Of a stretch of 64,000 bases of DNA, positions 1 to 11,200 are shown in pieces. This DNA is from Mesorhizobium sp. M2A.F.Ca.ET.046.03.2.1 (lineage in GTDB: Bacteria; Pseudomonadota; Alphaproteobacteria; Rhizobiales; Rhizobiaceae). The notes beneath the pieces are model-generated. The model saw nothing but the letters and a program-made list of their open reading frames with translations. It searched no databases and was not told the DNA's origin. The position numbers were made by a program, and so were the translations under genes. Positions within the stretch are counted from its first letter, which is position 1, and each line of letters opens with the position of its first letter. The stretch covers positions 6,064,001 through 6,128,000 of the forward strand of contig NZ_CP034449.1 of assembly GCF_003952425.1 (NCBI RefSeq), read 5' to 3'.

Positions 1-353
1 TCGAAACCGGCCTTTTCGTACAAGCCCGGCGCCTGGAAGTCGTGGGTCGAAACCCATATCCGCAGGGAGCCGCGCGCAGCGGCCTCCGCGACAAAGGCAT
101 CAAGCAGCTTCCTGCCGTGGCCAAGGCCGCGATAAGTTTCGTCGACCCACATCAGCGTGAGCTCGGCGATGCCGGCCCAGGAATGACCGGCGGCGATCCC
201 GACGACGCGCCCTTGCTCATCCCGCAAGGCAAAGGTGAGGGCACGGTCGTCGTCACGACCGGTCAGCCGTCGGTTGTCGTCATGCAGACGCTCCTCGACG
301 GCATCAAGCTCGGCGGACGGCAGATCGTGCTCGGCCCGCAGGCGAGGGATCAT
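1..353 (-). CDS. GNAT family N-acetyltransferase (C-terminus cut by window edge)
   Basis: The reading frame starts at 353 and runs off the window start, leaving about 117 residues. It has the GNAT core: an MWVDETYRGLGHGRKLL segment corresponding to motif A (acetyl-CoA pyrophosphate loop, R/QxxGxG), then an IWVSTHDFQAPGLYEKAGF segment typical of motif B. The substrate cannot be deduced. The ATG overlaps the TGA of the upstream molybdoenzyme gene by one base (TGATG), so it is probably translationally coupled to it. The missing C-terminus is an artefact of the window, not a visible truncation. Confidence 0.85.
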   Translation of the reverse strand, partial: MIPRLRAEHDLPSAELDAVEERLHDDNRRLTGRDDDRALTFALRDEQGRVVGIAAGHSWAGIAELTLMWVDETYRGLGHGRKLLDAFVAEAAARGSLRIWVSTHDFQAPGLYEKAGF

Positions 354-1144
354 CAAATCCCGCCATACCAGTCGTAGCCATTATCCTCCCAATAGCCGCC
401 GCGGCCGCCGCCGATAGTGGCGAAACTGTCGACCAGCTCGATCTTAGAAATGTATTTTGGCATCTTGTAGCCGAGCTGGCGCTCGACCCGGACGCGCAGC
501 GGCGCGCCGTTCTCGACCGGGAGCGGCTTGCCGTTGAGACCGTAGGCCAAAATGGTCTGCGGATGGCGGGCATCGATCAGGTCGATGGTGCCGTAATATT
601 TGATGTCGCCGGACAGGCTCTGCTCGATCGTGTCGAGGCAGTGGAACATGACGTAGCGCGCCTGCGGCTTGACCACCGCCTGGTCGAGCACCAGCGACAG
701 CGGCGTGCCGGTCCATTTGGCGATGCAGCTCCAGCCTTCGACACAGTCATGGCGGGTGATCTGGGTGCGGCTCGGCATGTTCTGGAGCTGCTCGCGGGTC
801 AGCGACAGCGGCTTCTCGACCAGCCCGGTGACCTCCAGGCGCCAGTCGGCGAAATTGTTGGCGAGCAGACCCTTGTAGGTGTCGTCATCGGGCGCCGTGA
901 CGCCATTCGGCCGCTGCGGCTGACGGATATCGGCCTCGGTGAATTCCGGCGCCAGCGCGTCGCGGCCTGCAAGAAAGCGCTGCGCGCGGTAAGTCAGACC
1001 GTTGGCGTTTTCGAGGAAGCTGCGCAGGCCGCCACCAATGCCGAGACCGCTGTCGAAGGCGTCGCAGCCCGATAATGCGATGCCTGACAGGCCGAGGCTG
1101 CTCGCGGTCAAGAATTTACGGCGGCTGATCTGGAATTTTGCCAT
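353..1144 (-). CDS. Tat-exported sulfite-oxidase-family molybdopterin oxidoreductase (YedY/MsrP-like)
   Basis: 263 residues. The N-terminus carries a twin-arginine signal (SRRKFLTASSLGLSGIALSGC around residues 7-27), so the protein should be exported folded to the periplasm. The Cys of RHDCVEGWS (near residue 134) is the expected molybdenum ligand of the sulfite oxidase fold. The gene begins one base after the stop of a membrane cytochrome b gene, so the two probably form an enzyme and quinone-linked electron partner, analogous to MsrP/MsrQ. MsrP itself reduces methionine sulfoxide; the substrate here is not shown by the sequence. An unusual Gly-rich C-terminus (GGGRGGYWEDNGYDWYGG) ends the protein. 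Confidence 0.85.
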   Translation of the reverse strand: MAKFQISRRKFLTASSLGLSGIALSGCDAFDSGLGIGGGLRSFLENANGLTYRAQRFLAGRDALAPEFTEADIRQPQRPNGVTAPDDDTYKGLLANNFADWRLEVTGLVEKPLSLTREQLQNMPSRTQITRHDCVEGWSCIAKWTGTPLSLVLDQAVVKPQARYVMFHCLDTIEQSLSGDIKYYGTIDLIDARHPQTILAYGLNGKPLPVENGAPLRVRVERQLGYKMPKYISKIELVDSFATIGGGRGGYWEDNGYDWYGGI

Positions 1145-1145
1145 C

Positions 1146-2018
1146 TCAGGCGCTCCTCTCGGTCGGCTGGTCGTGCTTTGCGGGCGGGTCGGTGCGGTAC
1201 CAGCCGGTGATGATCGAGCGCAGCTCGTTGATCGGGCCGGCGGCCAGGATCATCAGGATGTGGACGATGAAGAAGAGGACGAGCAGCACCATGACGGCGA
1301 AATGGATGGTGCGCGCCGTCTGTCGGCCGCCAAGGATTTCGTTGAGCCATGGCAGCACCGAATCCATGCTTGGCGACATGGCGAGCCCGGTCACGATCAT
1401 CAACGGCAGAGCCACGAACAGCACGCCGCCATAAGCCATCTTCTGCAGGGTGTTGTACTCACGGGTGTGGTGGAATTTCAGCTTCGCGTGGTCGACGATG
1501 TCGCGCGGCAGCTTGCGCATATCCGAGAGGCGAGGGGCGAGGTCTCGGCGGATGTGGCCGTTGACCAGGCCGGCGATCAGCCAGACGAGCAGCGTCGTGG
1601 TTAGGATCCAGGCGAAGAAGAAATGCACGACGCGGGCGGTGCCAAGGTCGTAATAGGAGGGAATGGTCGCCCAGGCCGGAAAGGCGCGGGGCGTTTCCTG
1701 TCCGGGCGGACCCGACCAGCCGAGCACGCCGGTAGTGTCGAAGCGGTGGCCGAGGATCGCGGTGAAACCGCGCGGACCGTTGGCGGTGTTTTCGGCGCCG
1801 ATCTCGAGAATGGTGTTGTTGAACTCGAAACCGGACTGCTTGCCGAGATAAAGCTGCGGCCGCGCGTTGAAGATCTGCAGGCCGGAAAGCAGCATGAAGA
1901 ACAGCGAGAAAGCCCACAGCCAATGGGTCAACCGCGTCCAGCGCGACTGCCGGTAGATGAGGGTGGTGTCCACTTCGTCCACCTTGGGGGTGGATTGGTT
2001 GTTGGCAACAGCGTCCAT
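1146..2018 (-). CDS. membrane cytochrome b (b561/DUF4405-like) partner of the molybdoenzyme
   Basis: 290 residues with four to five hydrophobic segments and several membrane histidines: RLTHWLWAFSLFFMLLSG, VVHFFFAWIL, KFHHTREYN and RTIHFAVMVLL. This pattern is that of di-heme cytochrome b subunits such as thiosulfate reductase cytochrome b. I chose the ATG at 2018 because GGAGG lies four bases upstream; an in-frame start at 2087 would add 23 non-hydrophobic residues. It lies directly upstream of the Tat-exported molybdoenzyme on the same strand and likely passes electrons between the quinone pool and that enzyme. Confidence 0.82.
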   Translation of the reverse strand: MDAVANNQSTPKVDEVDTTLIYRQSRWTRLTHWLWAFSLFFMLLSGLQIFNARPQLYLGKQSGFEFNNTILEIGAENTANGPRGFTAILGHRFDTTGVLGWSGPPGQETPRAFPAWATIPSYYDLGTARVVHFFFAWILTTTLLVWLIAGLVNGHIRRDLAPRLSDMRKLPRDIVDHAKLKFHHTREYNTLQKMAYGGVLFVALPLMIVTGLAMSPSMDSVLPWLNEILGGRQTARTIHFAVMVLLVLFFIVHILMILAAGPINELRSIITGWYRTDPPAKHDQPTERSA

Positions 2019-2115
2019 CTTGCCTCCGGCCGCCTCAGGCAGGCGGCTTCTCAGGTCCTTGTCTTCCCTCAATACGTCGCCGCACAAGGCAATGTTTCAT
2101 GCGATCACGGATTTA

Positions 2116-2787
2116 TTACGGAGAGCCCAGGGTGACCGCGAGATTGACCGCCGCGGCAACGATCACCGTGTTGAAGAAAAAGCTCAGGATCGAGTGGACA
2201 AGCACGACAAGGCGCATTTGCGAGGTGGTTATGGCCGTGTCCGCCGTCTGCGCCGTCATGCCGATGACCGTCGCGAAATAGAGGAAGTCCCAACCTTCTG
2301 GTCTTTTGCCGCCGGGAAAATCGAGGCCGCCGACCGGCATTTTCTTCTGGGTTTTCTGATCGATCTCGCCTCCATCCTTCCAATAGACATGCGCATAGTG
2401 AAGCGACGCCATGGCGTGGATGGTGAACCAGCCGAGCGGGATCGACAGCATGGCGAAGGCAAGCTGCCAAGGGTGCGCCGCATCTTTCTGATTGATCAAA
2501 AGAAACAGCGAGACGATGGCCGCAACGACGACGAAGAACGTGACGGCGAAGATAAGCAGCACGGGCATGTCCGTCGCGCGCGCGTTCCTGCTGAGATAGC
2601 GGCCGGTGAGGCTCGGCATCAGCGCCAGCACCATGGCGATATAGCTCACGAAGAACACATTGGCGCCGATGGAGTAGGGGAGCGGTGCCTTGAGCAGAAG
2701 AGCCACCAGTAGGGCGACGATGCCGATCGCAAAGGCCAGTGCGAACTGCATGTGGCGATGCATCGGCGTCTTGAGGTCTTCACCCAT
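2116..2787 (-). CDS. DUF1345 domain-containing membrane protein
   Basis: 223 residues with about five to six hydrophobic helices and the conserved DUF1345 C-terminal half: HYAHVYW near residue 127, then DFLYFATVIGMTAQTADT and a final VHSILSFFFNTVIVAAAVN helix. The family is an inner-membrane protein of unknown function common in alphaproteobacteria. The start is preceded by AGGGA at suitable distance. It lies about 100 bases upstream of the cytochrome b gene on the same strand; whether it is in the same operon is unclear. Confidence 0.85.
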   Translation of the reverse strand: MGEDLKTPMHRHMQFALAFAIGIVALLVALLLKAPLPYSIGANVFFVSYIAMVLALMPSLTGRYLSRNARATDMPVLLIFAVTFFVVVAAIVSLFLLINQKDAAHPWQLAFAMLSIPLGWFTIHAMASLHYAHVYWKDGGEIDQKTQKKMPVGGLDFPGGKRPEGWDFLYFATVIGMTAQTADTAITTSQMRLVVLVHSILSFFFNTVIVAAAVNLAVTLGSP

Positions 2788-2812
2788 GGGTCGGGTCCCT
2801 GAAGACGTTGGA

Positions 2813-3268
2813 TCAATCCGGTGTGACGGATTTGAGCGCGCGCCGCAAGATGCGGTCGAGCTCGCCTAGAAACTGCGACCTGTCCTTTTGCGTGAAGGAG
2901 GCATTGAAGCCGCGGCTTTCGCCGGTCTCGCGCAGATGCTGCTTCAGATCGCGCATCGCCACCGCCATGCCGATGGTTTCCGGGGTGAACGGGCGTCCGG
3001 TCGGCCCCAGCACATGCGCGCCGAGCGCCACCGTGCGCGCGGCAAGCGGAATGTCGGCCGTCACCACGATGTCGTTCTCCCTGGCGTTCTCGACGATCCA
3101 GTCGTCCGCGGCATCGGCGCCTTTGGAGACGACGACATTGCGGATCATCGGATCGCGCGATGGGCGCAGGCCGCCATTGGAGACATAGGTGACGACAACC
3201 CCATGACGCTCGGCGACCTTCTCGACCTCGGCCTTGACCGGGCAGGCGTCGGCATCGACGTAGATCAT
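2813..3268 (-). CDS. YaiI/YqxD family protein (DUF188)
   Basis: 151 residues, full length for the family. The N-terminal MIYVDADACPVK motif is diagnostic, followed by VVVSKGADAADDWI and DIVVTADIPLAART, the acidic PIN-like positions of this family. C-terminal FTQKDRSQFLGELDRILRR is also typical. A nuclease-like fold has been proposed for the family, but no activity is established. The gene sits head-to-tail with the DUF1345 gene, 25 bases apart. Confidence 0.92.
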   Translation of the reverse strand: MIYVDADACPVKAEVEKVAERHGVVVTYVSNGGLRPSRDPMIRNVVVSKGADAADDWIVENARENDIVVTADIPLAARTVALGAHVLGPTGRPFTPETIGMAVAMRDLKQHLRETGESRGFNASFTQKDRSQFLGELDRILRRALKSVTPD

Positions 3269-3299
3269 GATTTCCCGAGCGATCGGCGACTCCTGGCGG

Positions 3300-4049
3300 C
3301 TATTTGTCTTCCGGCGCCAGTTCCACCAGCAACCGAGTGACGATCATGTCACGCAGCACGATGCCCTCCGGCACCCCGGCGGCGGTGATGGCCACGAGTC
3401 TGGCTGTATTCTCGCTTTGCATTTTCTGCAAGGCGTCGACGTTGCTGGCCGTGTCGGCGATGGATTTGTCGGAGAAGCCGCCGACCGTCCGAATCGCCGC
3501 CGGATCGGACCCCCGCAGGGCAGCCATCAGACGGCTGATCTGCTCAGAGTTCCTGTTATCGGTCAGCTGCGCCAGCACGACGCTGCCCTTGGCTGAGGCG
3601 ACATACTTTCCGGCAGGGTCGATGACCACTACCGACATGTCGGGATCATGTTGCGATAGGACACGGATATACTCTGCAATGACGGGCGCCTGATAATAGT
3701 CGCCACGGCCAAGCTGCAAAGTCATGCTCACCGGCTTTCCCGGCGCCAAATTGCGATCGACATTCTCAAGCTGGACGAAGTCGCCCTTGGCGACGAACTC
3801 GCCTTCGACAATGGAAGAACTGATCGGTATCGGGTCGATTGTCTTCTTGGCTTCCTCGCGGAATTTCGCGCCCCAGCCACCCGGCCCGGTGAACTCGCTG
3901 ATATCGCCGGACACTACCCCATAAGCGAGCAACGGAATGATCATGAGAGCGATCAGGGTTACACTGTCGCCAAGGGAAAACCGTTTGATGCCATAGGCGA
4001 GAACTATCCCGATCAAGAGCACGGCCGCTGCGATGGCTGTTGCCAGCAT
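3300..4049 (-). CDS. unrecognised inner-membrane protein with a soluble C-terminal domain
   Basis: 249 residues from the ATG at 4049, which has GGAGGGACAA immediately upstream; a longer in-frame reading to 4145 would pass through a 30-base hairpin and is unlikely. Two hydrophobic helices (residues about 2-20 and 27-47) are followed by a roughly 200-residue soluble region of mixed alpha/beta character (SVVVIDPAGKYVASAKGSVV, IVLRDMIVTRLLVEL). I do not recognise the domain. It follows gfa on the same strand, 110 bases away, with a strong hairpin between. Confidence 0.7.
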   Translation of the reverse strand: MLATAIAAAVLLIGIVLAYGIKRFSLGDSVTLIALMIIPLLAYGVVSGDISEFTGPGGWGAKFREEAKKTIDPIPISSSIVEGEFVAKGDFVQLENVDRNLAPGKPVSMTLQLGRGDYYQAPVIAEYIRVLSQHDPDMSVVVIDPAGKYVASAKGSVVLAQLTDNRNSEQISRLMAALRGSDPAAIRTVGGFSDKSIADTASNVDALQKMQSENTARLVAITAAGVPEGIVLRDMIVTRLLVELAPEDK

Positions 4050-4072
4050 TTGTCCCTCCGGGCGAACGTCGA

Positions 4073-4102
4073 CCAATGGGCGATCTTTCGATCGCCCATT
4101 GG
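4073..4102 (-). promoter_or_regulatory. 13-bp RNA hairpin with GAAA tetraloop between gfa and the next gene
   Basis: On the minus strand a perfect 13-base-pair stem (CCAATGGGCGATC with GATCGCCCATTGG) is closed by a GAAA loop, a GNRA tetraloop closed by C-G. It lies 58 bases after the gfa stop and about 14 bases before the ribosome binding site of the downstream gene. No U-run follows, so it is not a classical intrinsic terminator. It may stabilise a processed mRNA end, or act in the 5-prime leader of the next gene. Confidence 0.7.
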
Positions 4103-4159
4103 CAATTTCCATGAAGCATTTCACGCAGGAGCGCCCGGTCGTCACCGGACCGACTGGGC

Positions 4160-4729
4160 TCAGGCCGGCAGCGCGCCGGACTTCTTCGCCGTCCAGGTGG
4201 CCATATAGTCCATCAGGCCGGGGTTGAGGCAGTCATAGGGCTCGAGCCCAATCGATCTCAGTTGCGCGCGGATACCGTCCATGCGGCTGGGGTCGACGCC
4301 GGATTCGATGATCGAGGAGACGAAGGCGGCGAAGCCCGGCGGCGACCAGCCGTCCTCCTCGAAGCGTTCCGGATGGATGAAGGACAGGCCCTTGAAGGGA
4401 TGGTCGCGCTCGACCGGGCCATGCATGTGGACGCCGCAGCCGGTGCAGGCGTGGCGCTGGATCAGCGCCGAAGGATCGACCACCTTCAGCTTGTCTCCAT
4501 TCTCGGTGACGGTGACGTCGCCGGTACCGGCGACGGCCACGACCGAGAATATGGCGCCTTCCGGCTTCCAGCATTTGGTGCAGCCGCAGGCGTGGTCGTG
4601 AGCGATCTGGCCCTTGACCTTCACCTTCACAGGGTTGCTCGTGCAGAGGCAGACCAGCGTGCCGCCGGAGAAGGATGCGCTTTCCTTCGGCAAGCCATTG
4701 TCAATCTTCGGATGCAGTTTCTCGGCCAT
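4160..4729 (-). CDS. gfa: S-(hydroxymethyl)glutathione synthase (glutathione-dependent formaldehyde-activating enzyme)
   Basis: 189 residues, usual length for Gfa. It promotes formation of S-hydroxymethylglutathione from formaldehyde and glutathione in the cytoplasm. The zinc ligands of the GFA fold are visible: LVCLCTS, then [13 protein letters not shown], then [13 protein letters not shown]. The ATG at 4729 follows GGGAGG by six bases; a GTG eight codons upstream is less likely. The class III alcohol dehydrogenase that oxidises the product is 65 bases upstream on the same strand, so the pair forms a formaldehyde detoxification operon. Confidence 0.95.
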   Translation of the reverse strand: MAEKLHPKIDNGLPKESASFSGGTLVCLCTSNPVKVKVKGQIAHDHACGCTKCWKPEGAIFSVVAVAGTGDVTVTENGDKLKVVDPSALIQRHACTGCGVHMHGPVERDHPFKGLSFIHPERFEEDGWSPPGFAAFVSSIIESGVDPSRMDGIRAQLRSIGLEPYDCLNPGLMDYMATWTAKKSGALPA

Positions 4730-4794
4730 TCCATTCCTCCCATGTTTTACCACAGAGGTCGCCGGCGTTCCGGCCTGCGGCCTGGTGGCTTTCC

Positions 4795-5922
4795 TCAGTA
4801 AACCACGACGCTGCGGATCGACTTGCCCTCATGCATGAGGTCAAAACCCTTATTGATGTCCTCGAGCTTCAGCGTATGAGTGATCATCGGATCGATTTGG
4901 ATCTTCTTTTCCATGTACCAGTCGACGATCCGCGGTACGTCGGTGCGGCCACGCGCGCCGCCGAAGGCGGTGCCCATCCAGGTGCGGCCGGTGACCAGCT
5001 GGAAGGGCCGCGTCGAGATCTCCTGGCCGGCGCCGGCGACACCGATGATGACCGACTTGCCCCAGCCGCGATGCGAGGCTTCCAGCGCCTGGCGCATCAC
5101 CTTAGTGTTGCCGGTGCAGTCGAAGGTGTAGTCGGCGCCGCCGATCTGGTCGGCGCCGCGCTTGGTCATGTTGACCAGGTAAGGCACGATGTCGCCATCG
5201 ATCTCCTTCGGATTGACGAAATGCGTCATGCCGAATTTCTCGCCCCAGGCCTTCTTGTCGTTGTTGACATCGACGCCGATGATCATGTCGGCGCCGGCAA
5301 GGCGAAGCCCCTGGATGACGTTGAGGCCAATGCCGCCAAGACCGAAGACGACGGCGGTCGCGCCCTGTTCGACCTTGGCGGTGTTGATGACGGCGCCGAT
5401 GCCGGTGGTGACCCCGCAGCCGATGTAGCAGATCTTGTCGAAGGGGGCGTCTGGGTTGACCTTGGCGACCGCGATCTCCGGCAGCACGGTGAAGTTGGAG
5501 AAGGTCGAGCAGCCCATGTAATGGAAGAGTTTTTCGCCGCCGAGCGAGAAGCGCGAGGTGCCGTCGGGCATCAGGCCTTGTCCTTGAGTGGCACGGATGG
5601 CGGTGCACAGATTGGTCTTGCGCGACAGGCAGGACGGGCACTGCCGGCATTCGGGCGTATAGAGCGGGATGACGTGGTCGCCCTTCCTGACCGAGGTGAC
5701 GCCCTTGCCGACATCGACGACGATGCCGGCGCCCTCATGGCCCAGGATCGCCGGAAAGATGCCTTCCGGATCGGCGCCCGACAGGGTGAATTCGTCGGTG
5801 TGGCAGATGCCGGTCGCCTTCACCTCGACCAGAACCTCGCCATCGCGCGGGCCTTCAAGGTCCACCTCCATGATCTCCAGCGGCTTTCCGGCGGCGACGG
5901 CAACGGCGGCACGCGTTTTCAT
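4795..5922 (-). CDS. adhC: S-(hydroxymethyl)glutathione dehydrogenase / class III alcohol dehydrogenase
   Basis: 375 residues, canonical for zinc class III ADH. Motifs in order: catalytic zinc region [10 protein letters not shown] (about residue 36), [12 protein letters not shown], the structural zinc cluster [15 protein letters not shown], the NAD-binding loop [12 protein letters not shown], and IGVDVNNDK. The enzyme oxidises S-hydroxymethylglutathione to S-formylglutathione with NAD+. It is the first gene of the adhC-gfa unit and is transcribed divergently from pccA across a 242-base gap that should hold both promoters. Confidence 0.96.
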   Translation of the reverse strand: MKTRAAVAVAAGKPLEIMEVDLEGPRDGEVLVEVKATGICHTDEFTLSGADPEGIFPAILGHEGAGIVVDVGKGVTSVRKGDHVIPLYTPECRQCPSCLSRKTNLCTAIRATQGQGLMPDGTSRFSLGGEKLFHYMGCSTFSNFTVLPEIAVAKVNPDAPFDKICYIGCGVTTGIGAVINTAKVEQGATAVVFGLGGIGLNVIQGLRLAGADMIIGVDVNNDKKAWGEKFGMTHFVNPKEIDGDIVPYLVNMTKRGADQIGGADYTFDCTGNTKVMRQALEASHRGWGKSVIIGVAGAGQEISTRPFQLVTGRTWMGTAFGGARGRTDVPRIVDWYMEKKIQIDPMITHTLKLEDINKGFDLMHEGKSIRSVVVY

Positions 5923-6164
5923 GAGGCATTCCTCCCAAGCGATCTGTAAGTTTTAGCTAACGGCAGGCTGCCCGTGGCGAATGCCAGCCTGCCATCCCTT
6001 TGATCGCAAGCTTAGCGAGTTCCGCTCCGGCGGCCAACGTCTCTTGCGACGTTTTTCGGCGCGGTTTCTGCAATCGTCGCCGGGGGACGCCGGCCTGCGG
6101 ACACTTGAGGCGCGCCGGAATTATCCATAGAACTGGTCCGCTTCGCCGGAGGAACGACATCCGA

Positions 6165-8177
<2,013 letters not shown>

Positions 8178-8299
8178 GAAGAGGCGGTAGCCAGCCGGCC
8201 TAAGCCTGTGCCCTGTCGGTCATTTGTGCTGGACTGGCACGGCCGCGTCCGGGACAATACATCTCAACAGATTGAGTCTTTGGGACAGCGCGAAAAAAC

Positions 8300-11200
8300 A
8301 TGGCGGATGAACGACTTCCACGCGATCCGTTGCAGCGCGAAGCAGCCGTGAGGGCCGCGCGGCCGGAAGCGCCGGCGCGGACCTTTATCCATTTGCGCGT
8401 GCACTCGGCCTATTCGCTGCTCGAAGGCGCGCTTCAGCTTGGCGCGATCGTCGGCCATGCGGTCAAGGACGAGGCGCCGGCGATAGCGGTCACCGACACC
8501 AACAATTTGTTCGGCGCGCTGGAATTCGCCCAGAAGGCGGTCAAGGACGGCGTCCAGCCGATCATCGGCTGCCAGGTCGATCTCGCCTTTTCCGGCGAGG
8601 CGAGCGACGGCCAGCGCGACCGTCGCCGGCATGGGCCGGAGATGTCGCCGGTCGTGCTGATCGCCGCCAGCGAGGCTGGCTATGCCAATCTCGTGCGGCT
8701 GATCAGCAAGGTCTATCTAGAGACGCCGCCCGGCGAGCCGGTGCACCTGACCAGCGCCATGCTGGAAGGCCGGTCCGATGGGCTGATTTGCCTGACCGGC
8801 GGCCCGCGCGGTCCGATCGGCAGCGCGCTCAAGGCGGACCGGCGCGACCTTGCCGAACAGCGGCTGCTGTTCCTCAAGGGCCTGTTCGGTGACAGGCTCT
8901 ATGTCGAGCTGGAGCGGGTCGCCGGCTACGACCGCATGGTCGAAAAGTCGACGGTCGACCTAGCCTACACGCACGACCTGCCGCTGGTCGCCACCAACGA
9001 GGCGTTTTTCTCCAAACGCGAGGACTATGAGGCGCATGATGCGCTGATCGCCATCGCAGAGGGATCGGTGGTCGCCGCGGACAATCGCCGGCGGCTTTCG
9101 CCGGACAATTTCCTGCGCAGCCAGGCCGAGATGGCGCGGCTGTTCTCGGACCTGCCGGAAGCGATCGACAACACGGTCGAGATCGCGATGCGCTGCTCCT
9201 ACTATCCGAAGAACCGCAGCCCGATCCTGCCGCGCTTCACCGGCGCCGACGCGGCCGACAAGGACGCGGCGGAAAAGGCGGAAGCCGCAGAGCTTGCCCG
9301 CCAGGCGCGCGAGGGGCTGGAGGCGCGGCTTGCCGCGCACGGCCCGACGCCGGGCTACACGGTCGAGCAATATCGCGAGCGGCTCGAATTCGAGCTCGGC
9401 ATCATCGAGAAGATGAAGTTTCCGGGCTATTTCCTGATCGTCGCCGACTTCATCAAATGGGCCAAGTCGCAAGGCATTCCCGTCGGCCCGGGGCGCGGTT
9501 CGGGCGCCGGTTCGCTGGTCGCCTATTCGACCACCATCACCGATATCGATCCGCTGCGCTTCTCGCTGCTGTTCGAGCGCTTCCTTAACCCCGACCGCGT
9601 CTCGATGCCGGACTTCGACATCGATTTCTGCCAGGACCGGCGCGAGGAGGTCATCCGCTACGTCCAGCAGAAATACGGCCGCGACCAGGTCGGCCAGATC
9701 ATCACCTTCGGAACGCTGCAGGCGCGAGCGGTGCTGCGCGACGTCGGCCGCGTGCTGCAGATGCCTTACGGCCAGGTCGACAAGCTCTCCAAGATGGTGC
9801 CGCAAAACCCGGCCAATCCGGTCAAGCTGGCGGATGCCATCGCCAACGAGCCGCGCTTCGCCGAGGAGGCGGAAAAGGAGCCGATCGTGCAGACGCTGCT
9901 CGATACGGCGCAGAAGCTCGAAGGCCTCTACCGCCATGCCTCGACGCATGCCGCCGGCATCGTCATCGGCGACCGGCCGTTGTCCGAGTTGGTGCCGATG
10001 TACCGCGATCCGCGCTCGGACATGCCGGTCACCCAGTTCAACATGAAATATGTCGAGCAGGCGGGTCTGGTGAAGTTCGACTTCCTCGGCCTGAAGACGC
10101 TGACCGTGCTGGAAACGGCGGTGAAGCTCATCCGCCGGCGCGGCGTCGACATAGACCTTGCGCGCATTCCGCTCGACGACAAAGAGACTTACTCGATGCT
10201 GTCGCGCGGCGAGGTCGTCGGCGTGTTCCAGGTTGAAAGTGCCGGCATGCGCAAGGCGCTGATCGGCATGCGACCGGACTGCATCGAGGACATTATCGCG
10301 CTGGTGGCGCTCTACCGTCCCGGCCCGATGGAGAACATCCCGACCTACAATGCCAGAAAGCATGGCGAGGAGGAGATGGCCTCGATCCATCCCAAGATCG
10401 ATCATCTGGTGAAGGAGACGCAAGGCGTCATCGTGTACCAGGAACAGGTGATGCAGATCGCGCAGGAACTGTCCGGCTATTCGCTCGGCGAAGCCGACCT
10501 TCTGCGCCGCGCCATGGGCAAGAAGATCCGCGCCGAGATGGACAAGCAGCGCGAGCGCTTCGTGTCCGGCGCGGTCGAGCGCGGCGTCTCCAAGCCGCAG
10601 GCCGACTTCATCTTCGATCTCCTGGCGAAGTTCGCCGACTACGGCTTCAACAAGTCGCACGCGGCGGCCTACGCTGTCGTCTCCTACCAGACCGCCTATC
10701 TCAAGGCGCATTATCCGGTCGAGTTCCTGGCGGCGTCGATGACGCTCGACATGAGCAACACAGACAAGCTGGCCGACTTCCGCCAGGATGCCATGCGCCT
10801 CGGCATCGAGGTGGTGGCGCCGTCGGTGATGACCAGCTTCCGCCCGTTCGAAGTGGGTGAAAACAAGATCTTCTATTCGCTGGCGGCGCTGAAGGGCGTC
10901 GGCGACGCGGCGGTTGAGCATATCGTCGCCGTGCGCGGCGAGAAGCCGTTCAAGAACCTTGCCGATTTCTGCGAGCGGGTCGATCCGAAGATCGTCGGCA
11001 AGCGCGTTTTCGAAAGCCTGATCATGGCCGGCGCGCTGGATTGCTTCGGCCACGACCGCGCCCAGATGATGGCCGGCGTCGAGCGCATGATGGGCTTGGC
11101 CTCGCTGGCGCAGCAGAACGCCATCTCCGGCCAGGCCGACATTTTCGGCGCATCGCTCGGCAGCCAGTCGCAGGCGCTCAACCTGCCGGCGACCGATCCG

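Noticed and set aside
4050..4145. Longer start for the unknown membrane protein
   Set aside because: It would translate through the 13-bp hairpin and lacks a ribosome site, whereas ATG 4049 has GGAGG.
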